Source: Chengkuizengella sp. SCS-71B
Lineage (GTDB): Bacteria; Bacillota; Bacilli; Paenibacillales; KCTC-33759
Assembly (NCBI RefSeq): GCF_040100845.1
Contig: NZ_JAZHSH010000001.1
Coordinates: forward strand, 2,092,501-2,156,500
Reading direction: 5' to 3'
Length of the DNA: 64,000 nucleotides
Shown: positions 1-9,056 of the stretch, piece by piece
Layout: each line of letters begins with the position of its first letter
How positions within the stretch are numbered: position 1 is the stretch's first letter
Program-made: the position numbers and the translations under genes
The notes under the pieces: generated by a model
Database searches by the model: none
What the model was told of the DNA's origin: nothing
What the model saw: only the letters and a program-made list of their open reading frames with translations

Positions 1-504
1 AATGTGATGAAGAGGGATTCCTTTAGTTGATGAGGAATATTGACGTTATGAATGTGGAGATCACTTTAGATAAAATTCCGCTTATAATTTTGGGTTAGTA
101 ATCATCTTCATAATGTTTTCACAGTTTAATTTTTAAACGCTTAATTATATGAGGGAGTTTTGAAAGCAGAAGGGGGCAGCAAAAAACTTCACAAGGATTA
201 CTTAAATTTAAAAATAGAGGTTGTTCTTTTTTTCTTTTAAATATTTTAATAATAGCAGATGCCCCCATAAACAGGTTTTTGTTTATAAAGGCATCTTTAG
301 TTTAAATTACTGGTTTTTGTCCCAGCCCCTTTAAAATAATTCCAGATTTATCTTATCTTGGAACTATTTTTTAAAAGATTAATTTCAAATATATCCAATG
401 ATTTGTAATACATTTAGACGCTCACCTATAGGTGGTTTCTCCTTAATAAGCTGGAGTAGAGTCTCCATCTGGTTACACGATGTTTAAGCTTTGCTTAAAC
501 GTGT
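1..504. other. intergenic region without a recognised gene
   Basis: No convincing reading frame is visible on either strand. The stretch contains a hairpin (about 258-295, GATGCC paired with GGCATC), a lone end of the TTTTGTCCCAGCC element near 314-332, and copy 1 of a ~100-bp intergenic repeat near 410-512. The far left may hold the tail of a gene lying outside the window, but no frame supports this. Confidence 0.5.
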
Positions 505-512
505 TCACTCTT
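412..512 (-). repeat. GTTTAAGC intergenic repeat, copy 1
   Basis: First of three ~100-bp copies (others at 13738-13838 and 37649-37751). Shared blocks include GGTGGTTTCTCC, GGAGTAGAGTCTCC and the hairpin GTTTAAGC-TTT-GCTTAAAC. Read on the minus strand it begins at the stop codon of the DUF4349 gene, so the TGA of that gene is the TGA of the repeat's GTGAAC start. Function unknown; it may be a MITE-like element or a 3'-UTR structure. Confidence 0.8.
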
Positions 513-1437
513 GTTTGTTTCTATATTTGCGAATGAAAAAGATTACTGCTATTGTGATTAGTCCTAAAATGATTAAAACAGGTGAGTTGCCTATAACTAG
601 TATAAATAAATTTGCAAAAAAGTGTATCAAACCATTCATAGAGTTGACAAATTGTTCTTTGGTTTTAGCCAATACATTTAAATCTTCATTATTTAATTCG
701 GGGACAATGACTTTATCTTCATTGATGGAAATAGACACACTTGCCAAGGCACTATGATTTTGCAAATAAATCATTCTGCCCTTTATTTGCTCAATTTCTT
801 CTTGAATTCTTGCTAAATCATTCGATATTTTTAACAAATCTTCTGTTTTATCTGCATTTTCCATGAAACCTAAAAGTCTTTCTTCAACGATTTCTTTTGA
901 TTTAATTCTTGATTCTAAATCTACATATTCTTCAGTAACATCTCTTCCAGATATGTTTCGATTTCTCACTTTTATACTCAGAGCTTCTACTTCTTCTAAA
1001 AATTTAGTAAATTGAGCTTGAGGAATTCTTACATCAAGATGTGCACTTATATTTTGTTCTGAATATCGATATACTGATGAATTTACGATATAGCCATTCA
1101 TATGTAATAATATTTGTTCTATTTTTTGTTGAGTTTGCAAATAATCCTCTACATCTATAGATAAGTCTGCATTGTAAATAATCATTCTTTGTGTATCTTT
1201 TTGAATAGATTCTGACTGAATTTCTTCAATACTCTTATTGGATTCATTAGTTAGAGCTGCATCAGTATCAAATGAAATTGCTTCTTCAAATGCTGCTTCT
1301 TCTGACGGTGCTTCATCAGTCAATGCATATCCATCTGCTTCTTCAACACTACTTTCTTTGTATTCAGCACTACTACAAGAAACAAGAAGTACTGAAACTA
1401 CACCAATTACAAAAATAAACAATATTTTCTTTTTCAT
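505..1437 (-). CDS. DUF4349 domain lipoprotein
   Basis: A 310-residue predicted lipoprotein. A hydrophobic signal of about 20 residues ends in the lipobox LVSC (Cys21 lipidated), followed by an acidic low-complexity linker (about 22-80). The DUF4349 region (about 84-290) contains a helical, charged coiled-coil stretch (about 180-235), and a membrane segment near 280-300 is followed by a basic tail. It would sit outside the membrane, anchored at both ends. A ribosome site AAGGGGG lies just upstream of the ATG. DUF4349 proteins have no established function. The stop codon lies inside an intergenic repeat. Confidence 0.8.
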   Translation of the reverse strand: MKKKILFIFVIGVVSVLLVSCSSAEYKESSVEEADGYALTDEAPSEEAAFEEAISFDTDAALTNESNKSIEEIQSESIQKDTQRMIIYNADLSIDVEDYLQTQQKIEQILLHMNGYIVNSSVYRYSEQNISAHLDVRIPQAQFTKFLEEVEALSIKVRNRNISGRDVTEEYVDLESRIKSKEIVEERLLGFMENADKTEDLLKISNDLARIQEEIEQIKGRMIYLQNHSALASVSISINEDKVIVPELNNEDLNVLAKTKEQFVNSMNGLIHFFANLFILVIGNSPVLIILGLITIAVIFFIRKYRNKQE

Positions 1438-1548
1438 CTATATTTCCCCCTTTTTTATAAAGAACGTAGCTAATATATAAAATGTTTCACCCTAAGGAAT
1501 ATTTTCTCAGATGTTAATTCTACGGAATATTTATTTTTCTTAAAATTA

Positions 1549-1596
1549 AAAACCCAGAAAATGAAACTTAAAATGTAGTTTCATTTTCTGGGTTTG
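1549..1596. terminator. bidirectional hairpin terminator
   Basis: A perfect 18-bp stem (1551-1568 with 1577-1594) and an 8-nt loop, followed on the minus strand by TTTTTAATTTT. It ends the minus-strand pair at 1657-2228. Confidence 0.85.
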
Positions 1597-1656
1597 TTTC
1601 CATTGCTATGAACACTGAAAAATTACAATTATGAGAGGTAGTATAAGCCAAGAAAA

Positions 1657-1902
1657 TTATTCATCTTCTCTTGGACTTGTAATAACTCTGTAATACCGAT
1701 CTCCATTTTTTGAATTGTAGTAAACTTGTTTCCGTTCCTTTGAAATAGGATCAATAAAGATCTCATTTGTTTCTTCGTAACCAGCTGGAATTCTATCTCC
1801 GTCTCCGTCATCTGCTCTTTTGTCTAAAAGGGGTTGGAGAAGAAGTGCTCCAATGATAATTATAATGGGTGCAAAAGCAAATAGATAGAAAAAGGATTCC
1901 AT
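1657..1902 (-). CDS. small membrane protein
   Basis: An 81-residue protein with one N-terminal membrane helix (about 5-24) and a charged soluble tail rich in D, R and Y. I do not recognise the family. Its ATG overlaps the TAA of the upstream YbjQ-like gene by one base (TAATG), which suggests translational coupling. The pair ends at the strong hairpin at 1549-1596. Possibly an anchor or partner for the YbjQ-like protein, by position only. Confidence 0.65.
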   Translation of the reverse strand: MESFFYLFAFAPIIIIIGALLLQPLLDKRADDGDGDRIPAGYEETNEIFIDPISKERKQVYYNSKNGDRYYRVITSPREDE

Positions 1903-2228
1903 TATTCTTCAGCTACCTTTTCAACTATGACAGCCGTACCATAAGCAGCAACCTCACTTAATTGTCCGTTTGAACCGGAGTCAAAACGCATCATGATGAT
2001 GGCGTTAGCACCCATTACACTTGCATTTTCTACCATACGATCAATAGCTTGTTTTCTTGAATCCTCGAGTAATACAGTATATTCTTTTATTTCTCCTCCT
2101 ACCAATGAGCGTAAACCTGCTACAATGTCATTTCCTATTCCTCTTGCACGTACAACAACGCCAAATACAGGACCTTTTGTCTCCTTCACTTCATAACCTT
2201 TTAAATTTTCTGTTGTTACAACAATCAT
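1902..2228 (-). CDS. YbjQ/UPF0145 family protein
   Basis: A 108-residue protein of the YbjQ (UPF0145, putative heavy-metal-binding) family. The usual features are visible: the start VVTTENLKGYEV, the block GVVVRARGIGNDI, and the conserved GANAIIMMRFD followed by YGTAVIV. Length is normal for the family. Members form pentameric rings; their physiological role is not established. First gene of a two-gene minus-strand operon. Confidence 0.88.
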   Translation of the reverse strand: MIVVTTENLKGYEVKETKGPVFGVVVRARGIGNDIVAGLRSLVGGEIKEYTVLLEDSRKQAIDRMVENASVMGANAIIMMRFDSGSNGQLSEVAAYGTAVIVEKVAEE

Positions 2229-2599
2229 GTTATTACCTCATTTCTTTCTCAAAGTGAATGCATTAAAAAAGTACATATGATTTCTTACTATTTATACGAT
2301 TAGATTCTGTATTGTGTTTCAAATTATTCTTTCCAGTTTATGAATTGAGAAAGTGTTTTCTTTTTTGTGAAATAGGGGTTTTTACCACCCCTTTTCAGGG
2401 AGTTCCCCGAATTACATATCTTACCTTTGGAACTACAATAAAAGTATAACAAAAGCTCTTATCGGACCTTTCAAAGAAGTAGTCGAATACTTCATTAGCT
2501 TAAGCTTTTGTTGAGGAAGAAAGTATAACAATATTTTATACTTTACTATCCTTTAAATTAATTCTTTTATTTATATTAAAAGATCTGGAGGAGATTAGG
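2229..2599. other. narK upstream leader with palindromes
   Basis: No gene is seen. The region holds AGGGGT/ACCCCT arms (2374-2392), GGGAGTTCCC (2398-2407), a long stem pairing AACAAAAGCT with AGCTTTTGTT (about 2449-2513) that encloses a GAAGTA/TACTTC hairpin, and a palindrome around AAAGTATA/TATACTTT (about 2519-2545). There is no T-tract, so this is more likely promoter or leader structure of narK than a terminator. Confidence 0.45.
2374..2392. promoter_or_regulatory. GC-rich palindrome, possible NreC-type operator
   Basis: Perfect 6-bp arms AGGGGT and ACCCCT separated by 7 bp, in AT-rich DNA 208-226 bp upstream of the narK start. In staphylococci the nitrate regulator NreC binds GC-rich palindromes before nar genes, and a NarL-type regulator is encoded at 9795. 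The assignment is inferred. Confidence 0.35.
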
Positions 2600-3904
2600 A
2601 TGCAGAGTACAATAAAAAATTGGGAACCAGAAAATAAAACTTTCTGGACACAGTCAGGAAAAAGAGTAGCCACCAGAAATTTATGGATATCAATTCCAGC
2701 ATTATTACTAGCATTTTGTGTGTGGATGGTTTGGTCAGCAGTAGCAGTTAACTTAAATAGTATTGGATTTAATTTTACTGACAATCAATTATTTACATTA
2801 GCAGCATTACCTGGATTAGTTGGTGCAACATTGAGAGTATTTTATAGTTTTATGGTTCCTATATTTGGAGGTAGGAACTGGACGATTATAACAACAGCAT
2901 CATTACTAATTCCAGCAATTGGAATAGGGATAGCAGTTCAAGATCCATCAACATCTTTTATGACAATGGCTATTTTATCTGCATTATGCGGATTTGGTGG
3001 AGGTAACTTTGCTTCTTCCATGGCGAATATCAGTTTCTTTTATCCGAAAGAGGTAAAAGGAGCAGCGTTAGGATTAAATGCAGGTTTAGGTAATTTAGGT
3101 GTAAGTGTTGTTCAATTTCTAGTGCCTGTGGTTATAGGACTAAGCATGTTCGGTGTTTTTGGTGGGGAACCTCAAACGATGATAACGGATAGCGGGACGA
3201 GAGAAGTTTGGATGCAAAATGCGGCTTACGTTTGGGTTATACCTATTGTAATTACTTGTATCGCAGCCTTTTTCGGAATGAATAATTTAGCTTCAGCTCA
3301 AGCTTCTTTTAGAGAACAGGCTGTTGTTTTTAAAAGAAAACATACTTGGATTATGAGCTGGTTATATACGATGTGTTTCGGTTCTTTTATTGGTTATTCC
3401 GCAGCATTTCCATTATTAATCAAAACACAATTTCCTGAAGTAAATCCATTACAATTTGCTTTCCTCGGACCATTAGTGGGAGCACTGATTCGTCCTGTAG
3501 GAGGTTGGTTGGCTGATAAATTGGGTGGTGCACGTGTTACATTTTGGGATGTTATTGTCATGATATTAGCAACTGGTGGAGTTGTTTACTTCTTAAATGC
3601 CGATAACTTCTGGGGATTCTTCCTCATGTTTATGGTCTTATTTGTAACAACTGGTGTAGCTAATGGCTCTACGTTCCGTATGATTCCAGTAATATTTGAA
3701 CCAAAAGAAGCTGCTCCTGTGTTAGGTTTCACTTCAGCAATCGCAGCATATGGTGCCTTCTTTATTCCCAAAGCATTTGGTACATCAATTTCTGCAACGG
3801 GTTCACCAAATGCAGCCTTATACGCTTTTATAGCATATTACGTGATTAGTTTGTTCGTAACATGGTATTGGTATTCTCGAAAAAATGCAGAAATTAAATG
3901 TTAA
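2600..3904 (+). CDS. narK: nitrate/nitrite transporter (MFS, NarK family)
   Basis: A 434-residue, 12-helix MFS permease that imports nitrate and/or exchanges it for nitrite. NarK signatures are present: GFGGGNFASSMANISFF (about 131-147) and GLNAGLGNLGVSVVQ (158-172). So are two membrane arginines typical of anion recognition, R79 and the Arg in ALIRPVGGW. A GGAGGAGAT ribosome site precedes the ATG. It heads the nitrate block, with a nitrate-receptor-like GAF gene next and a molybdoenzyme three genes on, which fits substrate supply to that reductase. Nitrate uptake versus nitrite export cannot be told from the sequence. Confidence 0.93.
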   Translation: MQSTIKNWEPENKTFWTQSGKRVATRNLWISIPALLLAFCVWMVWSAVAVNLNSIGFNFTDNQLFTLAALPGLVGATLRVFYSFMVPIFGGRNWTIITTASLLIPAIGIGIAVQDPSTSFMTMAILSALCGFGGGNFASSMANISFFYPKEVKGAALGLNAGLGNLGVSVVQFLVPVVIGLSMFGVFGGEPQTMITDSGTREVWMQNAAYVWVIPIVITCIAAFFGMNNLASAQASFREQAVVFKRKHTWIMSWLYTMCFGSFIGYSAAFPLLIKTQFPEVNPLQFAFLGPLVGALIRPVGGWLADKLGGARVTFWDVIVMILATGGVVYFLNADNFWGFFLMFMVLFVTTGVANGSTFRMIPVIFEPKEAAPVLGFTSAIAAYGAFFIPKAFGTSISATGSPNAALYAFIAYYVISLFVTWYWYSRKNAEIKC

Positions 3905-4025
3905 GATGGGGGAATTCCCTGATCTAGGATAAATGAAACATCATAAAAGATTTAAGAATTGAAATTTAAGTGGGGGTTCTATGGTTCTACCCTCACTTAA
4001 ATTCACAAGAAAGGAGGTTTTCCCA

Positions 4026-4538
4026 ATGGGCAGCTTGCAACCAGAGATTGAGAAGCATTTGGAAGGTATTCGTTTACTAAGCTCAAGTGATTTTGCAGGA
4101 TTTGCTATCCTAGATCATCAAGAATATATCATTCGTTGGAAATACGTTTCTGGCAATCGAAACGAGCGTTATAAACGAATAAGACTTCGTCCAGGAAAAG
4201 GAATTGCTGGGCAAGTCATTAAGCATGGTCGCCCTGTTATATTTGATTCACAATATGATAAAAGGTTAATTGATCTTCGTGAATACCCCATATTACTCGC
4301 TGAAAGTTTGGAAGCTGTTGCCGCTGTACCTGTTACTTTGAAACATGCTGTTACTGGAGTATTGATGATAGGCAGCAGAATCCTAAGAGATTTTGATAAA
4401 CAAACCATTGAATTATTAGAGAGCATAGCGGAACAGTTAGGTTCTATGATTCAAAATTATAACTCAAACGATAGAGAAATATTTCAATCACTTAGAAAAC
4501 CAAAATCAAATAAAACAAATAGAAAGTTAGGAGGTTAA
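4026..4538 (+). CDS. GAF domain protein, NreA-like nitrate receptor
   Basis: A 170-residue single-GAF protein (domain about 15-145). I chose the ATG at 4026 because AAAGGAGG sits just upstream; the frame is open for 15 more codons without a comparable ribosome site. Size, fold and neighbours resemble NreA, the nitrate-binding GAF protein that modulates the NreB/NreC system in staphylococci. A NarL-type response regulator and kinase lie about 5.3 kb downstream. The nitrate-binding residues could not be checked without an alignment. It sits between narK and the reductase genes. Confidence 0.7.
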   Translation: MGSLQPEIEKHLEGIRLLSSSDFAGFAILDHQEYIIRWKYVSGNRNERYKRIRLRPGKGIAGQVIKHGRPVIFDSQYDKRLIDLREYPILLAESLEAVAAVPVTLKHAVTGVLMIGSRILRDFDKQTIELLESIAEQLGSMIQNYNSNDREIFQSLRKPKSNKTNRKLGG

Positions 4539-4544
4539 CCCAGA

Positions 4545-5618
4545 ATGAATACGAAAGTAAATCAAAATCAACCCTCCATTCAAAGAGCCTTCGCTTCTAG
4601 GTTTGCGATGCATATGTTTTTTACAATACTGATTCTATTCATTATGACGTATGTTGGTTCAAGAATGTTTACGCATATGGATTTAAATCTATATGGTTAC
4701 ATGGTGGGGACGTTAGTGTTTTTAATCGGTTTATTTTATCGCTTTTTAAGTTGGAGTGAAAGACCACCTGCAAAATTAATGATCAAAAAAGGAAAGAAGC
4801 TAATTTTTCGCAAAAAAACGGTTAAAACCACAACTACTGATATCGGAATGCAACGTTTCATATGGAATAGAGGTATTTACAGATGGTTCCAACATATGAT
4901 GATGGGATGGGGAGTGATTATCTCTTGTTTGGTAACTTTCCCATTAGTGTTTGGATGGATGTATTTTACAATGGATGATAATGGAGTTTATACGGTCGTT
5001 TTTATGGGGTTAAATTTGATTAAAATTAGTGCGGATGGGTTTTTAGCTTTCCTCTTTTATAACTCCTTAAACATTACAGCAATTATGGTTATTACTGGTG
5101 CAAGCATGGCTATATATAGACGTTTGAAAAATATGCAAGCTAGAGCTGAACAAACTGTTATTTTTGATTTTATGCCCTTATATATGCTTCTTTTTGTTAG
5201 TATTTCGGGATTATTACTTACAGTTAGCAATGTGTTTTTTCATGGGTTTCTCCAACCTGAATTATCACTAGTACATCAATTTTCAGTAATTGTGACTTTA
5301 ATTTACTTACCTTTTGGTAAACTTGCCCATATTCCTATGCGACCTTTAGGTATCTATGTCAAAAACTATAGAGAACATTATGCGAAACAGTCCATGAAAA
5401 AATGTAAAGTTTGTAGTAGCGAATTTGTATCTACTGAACAATCTAACGATGTTATCGATGTATTAAATCAAAACGCGATTCAATTTAAAAAAGAAGAAGG
5501 TTTCCACTTAGCGGAGTTATGTTTACCTTGTCGACGAAATTATCGGATTTCAAAATTTAGTGGTGTAAAAACTCATCTAACAAAAGCAAAGGAGGCGAAT
5601 CAAGATGCAAGAGGTTAA
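4545..5618 (+). CDS. NarI/DsrM-like membrane protein with C-terminal CxxC pairs
   Basis: A 357-residue polytopic protein with about six membrane segments (roughly 18-38, 50-68, 114-140, 160-190, 205-232, 240-262). Histidines at membrane edges (H117 in FQHMMMGWG, H233, H244 in LVHQF, H262 in PFGKLAH) resemble the b-heme ligand pattern of NarI/DsrM-type quinol-oxidising subunits. The cytoplasmic-looking tail has two CxxC pairs (C287/C290, C326/C329) that could hold an Fe-S cluster or zinc. Stop and start nearly abut the GAF gene upstream, and the 3' end overlaps the reductase gene by 14 nt. I infer it passes electrons from menaquinol to the Fe-S subunit. Family assignment is by pattern only. 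Confidence 0.6.
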   Translation: MNTKVNQNQPSIQRAFASRFAMHMFFTILILFIMTYVGSRMFTHMDLNLYGYMVGTLVFLIGLFYRFLSWSERPPAKLMIKKGKKLIFRKKTVKTTTTDIGMQRFIWNRGIYRWFQHMMMGWGVIISCLVTFPLVFGWMYFTMDDNGVYTVVFMGLNLIKISADGFLAFLFYNSLNITAIMVITGASMAIYRRLKNMQARAEQTVIFDFMPLYMLLFVSISGLLLTVSNVFFHGFLQPELSLVHQFSVIVTLIYLPFGKLAHIPMRPLGIYVKNYREHYAKQSMKKCKVCSSEFVSTEQSNDVIDVLNQNAIQFKKEEGFHLAELCLPCRRNYRISKFSGVKTHLTKAKEANQDARG

Positions 5619-7758
5619 AGCTCTAAAAGAGATTCCGAAGAATGTCAATCATCCAAATGAAGAACTAATTAAAACTCATTGTAGTTATTGCGGCATGCAG
5701 TGTGGGATGAATCTTCGTGTAAATACAAAAACGAATAAAATCATCGGCGTTGAACCTCGCTATGAGTGGCCTGTAACAGAAGGTAAAATGTGTCCTAAGG
5801 GAGTCACTGCATATCAACAAACAAATCATAAAGATCGCCTTTTAAAACCATTAATACGTGATGATGCTTCTAAAAAAGGAACGAAAGAGGGATTTCGTGA
5901 GGCTAGTTGGGATGAGGCTCTTGATCTTATTGTAAAGAACTTTAAAGCACTGCAAGAGAAACATGGTGATGATACCTTATCAGTATACAGCGGTGTATCA
6001 ATGACAAATGAAAAATGTTACTTAACAGGTAAATTTGCTAGAGTTGCCTTAAAAACAAAATATATTGATTATAATGGTCGATTTTGTATGGCGAGTGCCG
6101 CAGGTGGTTCTTTAAGATCACTAGGGGTGGATCGTGGTTCCAGTTTACCTTGGACAGATTTACATCAAACAGACTGTTTATTCATTGCTGGTAGTAATAC
6201 CGCTGAATGCCACCCAACATCCATGTATCGAGTTTGGGAGGTACAGAATCGTGGAGGATATCTAATTGTTGTTGACCCTCGTGAAACACCGATTGCTAGA
6301 CGTGCTGATCTTCATTTAGATTTAAAACCTGGTACGGATTTAGCCTTGGCGAATTGTATGGTCCATTTATTAATTAAAAACGGGCACATTGATGAAGAGT
6401 TTATTAATCAACATACTAACGGTTTTGAAGAAACAAAAGAATTAGTAGCATTGTTTACTCCTGAATATACCAGTGAAATCACAGGTGTAAGTCCAGAAAA
6501 ACTAATAAGAGCTGCAGAAATTTATGGTAAAGCACCAAATGCTATTGTTATGTTTGCTAGAGGAGTTGAGCAGCAATCTAAAGGTGTAGATAACGTTTCA
6601 GCTTATATTAATATGGCTTTAGTCTCAGGTAAAATTGGAAGACCTAAATCAGGTGTGGCAACATTTACTGGACAAGGGAATGGACAGGGTGGAAGAGAAC
6701 ATGGTCAAAAATCAGATTTGCTTCCTGGATATAGAAAAATTACGAATCCTCAGCATGTAAAAGAAGTGTGTGAAGTGTGGGGAATTAAACCAGAGGAAAT
6801 GCCTGGGCCTGGAGTTTCAGCTTATGAATTGTTTGAATTAATGGATAAAAAAGAAATTCGTGGGATGTATTTATTATGTTCAAATCCAGCCGTATCCGCT
6901 CCAAATTTAAATTTTGTGAAAAACGCAATGAAAAATTTAGATTTTATGGTTTGTTCAGATTTTTATATGTCTGAATCTGCTGAATTTGCAGATGTTGTGT
7001 TGCCTTCTACAACTTGGTCGGAGGATGAAGGAACGGTTACAAATTTAGAAGGAAGAATCATTAAAATCAATAGAGCCCAAAAACCATTAGGTGAGTGTAA
7101 AACGGACTGGGAGATACAAATCGAAATTGCCAAACGTTATGGAAAAGGAAAATATTTTGAACATTTGAAAACGGCAAAAGATGTAGCAGACGAATTTAGA
7201 TTAGCAACTAAAGGTGGAAATGCAGATTATTCGGGGGCAACGTGGGAAAAAATTGAAAAACAAAATGGAGTGTTTTGGCCTTGTAATGAGGAGAGTGTAG
7301 ATGGAACCCCACATATGTTTTTAGATAAGAAATTTTACCATCCTGATGGGAAAGCCAAAATTTGTGCGCTTCCATACAGACCTCCTGGAGAAGAACCTGA
7401 TGAACAATATCCACTTAGATTAACTACAGGTAGGGTGGTATATCATTATTTATCAGGAAATCAGACTAGAAGAATACCATTTTTGAAAGATATGTGTCCT
7501 GAACCTTATGTAGAAGTTCATCCTGAACTGGCTGCTAAGTATAAGATCGAACATGATCAAGTCATACGTTTATTCACAAGACGTGGAGAAGCAAACTATA
7601 AAGTGAAAATAACAGAGGCGATTCGTAAAGATACTGTATTTGTTCCCTATCATTTTGGTCATGAACAATCTATCAACCTATTAACAAATGCAGCTTTAGA
7701 TCCGATGTCTCGAATGCCTGAATTTAAAGTATGTGCAGCTCAAATAGAAAAACTGTGA
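5605..7758 (+). CDS. molybdopterin oxidoreductase, cytoplasmic nitrate reductase type
   Basis: A 717-residue DMSO-reductase-family catalytic subunit. The N-terminal [4Fe-4S] motif is C26-x2-C29-x3-C33...C63, and the likely Mo-ligand Cys161 lies in GRFCMASA, as in NasC/NarB/NapA-like nitrate reductases. No Tat or other signal peptide is present, so it acts in the cytoplasm. Later molybdopterin-binding blocks (GSNTAECHP, VVDPRETPIARRAD, TGQGNGQGGREHG) and the C-terminal beta-barrel are intact. Ribosome site AAAGGAGG. The neighbours (narK, NreA-like GAF, ferredoxin, moeA) support nitrate as substrate, but a formate-dehydrogenase-like role cannot be fully excluded. Confidence 0.8.
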   Translation: MQEVKALKEIPKNVNHPNEELIKTHCSYCGMQCGMNLRVNTKTNKIIGVEPRYEWPVTEGKMCPKGVTAYQQTNHKDRLLKPLIRDDASKKGTKEGFREASWDEALDLIVKNFKALQEKHGDDTLSVYSGVSMTNEKCYLTGKFARVALKTKYIDYNGRFCMASAAGGSLRSLGVDRGSSLPWTDLHQTDCLFIAGSNTAECHPTSMYRVWEVQNRGGYLIVVDPRETPIARRADLHLDLKPGTDLALANCMVHLLIKNGHIDEEFINQHTNGFEETKELVALFTPEYTSEITGVSPEKLIRAAEIYGKAPNAIVMFARGVEQQSKGVDNVSAYINMALVSGKIGRPKSGVATFTGQGNGQGGREHGQKSDLLPGYRKITNPQHVKEVCEVWGIKPEEMPGPGVSAYELFELMDKKEIRGMYLLCSNPAVSAPNLNFVKNAMKNLDFMVCSDFYMSESAEFADVVLPSTTWSEDEGTVTNLEGRIIKINRAQKPLGECKTDWEIQIEIAKRYGKGKYFEHLKTAKDVADEFRLATKGGNADYSGATWEKIEKQNGVFWPCNEESVDGTPHMFLDKKFYHPDGKAKICALPYRPPGEEPDEQYPLRLTTGRVVYHYLSGNQTRRIPFLKDMCPEPYVEVHPELAAKYKIEHDQVIRLFTRRGEANYKVKITEAIRKDTVFVPYHFGHEQSINLLTNAALDPMSRMPEFKVCAAQIEKL

Positions 7759-7768
7759 GGTGTGAACA

Positions 7769-8332
7769 ATGAAAAAAGTTTTATATATTGAACTCGAAAA
7801 TTGTATAGGTTGTCGTTCGTGCCTTGCTGCTTGTACACAGTGTGGAGGACATGAACAAAGAAACCGAAATTATGTCATTGATGTAAATCCATTTGTAGAC
7901 CGTCAAACGATGCCAATGATGTGTTTACACTGCGAAAATCCACCTTGTGCAAGAAGTTGTCCAGTTCAAGCGATTCAAGTGCACGAGACAGGTGCAGTTT
8001 TATCAGCAATGACGGAAAAATGCCTTGGTTGTCAAAATTGTACAATCGCCTGCCCATATGGAATTCCAAAATTTGATGTAGAGCAAAACTTAATGTATAA
8101 ATGTGATTTATGTATAGATCGTACGAAGGATGGTATTCCTCCGATGTGCGCTAGTGTGTGTCCTACCAATACTTTACAATGGGTAACTGAAGAAGAGTTA
8201 GCAGTTAAGAAAAGTCAATTTAGATTAAACAATGGAATGATGGCTAGTATGGAAGATCCATATTTAGAAAATAAAACGAATGTACATGTCAGTTTGCCGG
8301 GTATATTAGAAGGTAAAGAAAAACTATTCTAA
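7769..8332 (+). CDS. 4Fe-4S dicluster ferredoxin subunit (DmsB/NrfC type)
   Basis: A 187-residue electron-transfer subunit with four cysteine groups (CIGCRSCLAAC, CLHCENPPCARSC, CLGCQNCTIAC, and CDLC...CASVC), enough for four [4Fe-4S] clusters. It starts 10 nt after the stop of the molybdoenzyme gene and has the ribosome site GAGGTG. This family links a molybdopterin subunit to a membrane quinol dehydrogenase, here plausibly the NarI-like protein upstream. It has no signal peptide, consistent with a cytoplasmic complex. Confidence 0.88.
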   Translation: MKKVLYIELENCIGCRSCLAACTQCGGHEQRNRNYVIDVNPFVDRQTMPMMCLHCENPPCARSCPVQAIQVHETGAVLSAMTEKCLGCQNCTIACPYGIPKFDVEQNLMYKCDLCIDRTKDGIPPMCASVCPTNTLQWVTEEELAVKKSQFRLNNGMMASMEDPYLENKTNVHVSLPGILEGKEKLF

Positions 8333-8364
8333 TTTACCCCAAAAAGTGAACAAAAATCAAAGTT

Positions 8365-8468
8365 GTAAATTCCGAATACTTTTCGGGGACCCCAAGCAAG
8401 AGTTAACAATAAAAGTGAAGTGAAGCTTTAGTAGATTATACCTAATACTTTTTCGGGGCCCATCAACC
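8365..8468 (+). repeat. CTTTT-CGGGG intergenic repeat element
   Basis: Between the ferredoxin and Rieske genes lie two blocks ending in ATACTTTTCGGGGACCCC (about 8378) and ATACTTTTTCGGGGCCC (about 8445), with AAAAGTGAAGTGAAG between them. They resemble the ends of elements at 9643-9750 and 18822-19229. Possible MITE-like or RNA structure; function unknown. Confidence 0.5.
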
Positions 8469-8534
8469 GTTTATGAAGTGACTTGTTAAACATTTTGAAT
8501 AATAAACTCAAATAATCGTTAGGGAGTGAAAAAA

Positions 8535-9056
8535 ATGGATAAGAATAATAAAATCCCTTTTGACGAAGATAATTATACTCATAATATTAATAAAAGTAAT
8601 GAACGTAAATTAGATCGAAGAGGATTCATGAAAACGATGGTTGGAGCTGCAGGGTTATTTGCTGTTTCTACACTGCCATGGGGTTCTATTGCTGCTACAG
8701 AGTTAATGGGTTTAAGAGAGAAAAAATATCCAAAAAAAGAAATTATCGATGTAAAAAAATTAAACATTGGGGATGCATTTGAGTTTGCTTATCCAACGGA
8801 TCATGATTCAGCATTGTTGGTCCGATTAGGTGAAAATGAATATAAAGCATATCAAAATGCATGTACACATCTTCGTTGCCCAGTTTTTTGGGAACAAAGT
8901 AAAAGTGAGCTTGTATGTCCATGTCACCATGGCTTCTTCGATGTAAAAACAGGTTCACCAACGGCTGGACCACCAAGAAGACCACTTCCTGAAATTACAA
9001 TTCAAGTTGAAGCGGGTAAAATCGTAGCAACAGGGGTGAAACGATATGAAACGTAG
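8535..9056 (+). CDS. Rieske [2Fe-2S] protein with Tat signal
   Basis: A 173-residue Rieske protein. The twin-arginine signal DRRGFMK (R28-R29) precedes a hydrophobic helix (about 34-55), so the cluster domain should face outward and may stay anchored. Cluster ligands are C110-T-H112 and C128-x2-H131, with C115 and C130 placed for the disulfide seen in high-potential Rieske proteins. Start chosen at 8535, 8 nt after AGGGAG; an in-frame GTG at 8526 is less likely. The partner in electron flow is unclear: no bc-type cytochrome b is encoded nearby, and the neighbouring molybdoenzyme is cytoplasmic. Confidence 0.85.
   Translation: MDKNNKIPFDEDNYTHNINKSNERKLDRRGFMKTMVGAAGLFAVSTLPWGSIAATELMGLREKKYPKKEIIDVKKLNIGDAFEFAYPTDHDSALLVRLGENEYKAYQNACTHLRCPVFWEQSKSELVCPCHHGFFDVKTGSPTAGPPRRPLPEITIQVEAGKIVATGVKRYET

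Noticed and set aside
2449-2513. narK leader hairpin considered as an ANTAR-type antiterminator target
   Set aside because: The inner hexaloop GTCGAA does not have A at position 1, only one such hairpin is present, no terminator follows and no ANTAR protein is encoded here.
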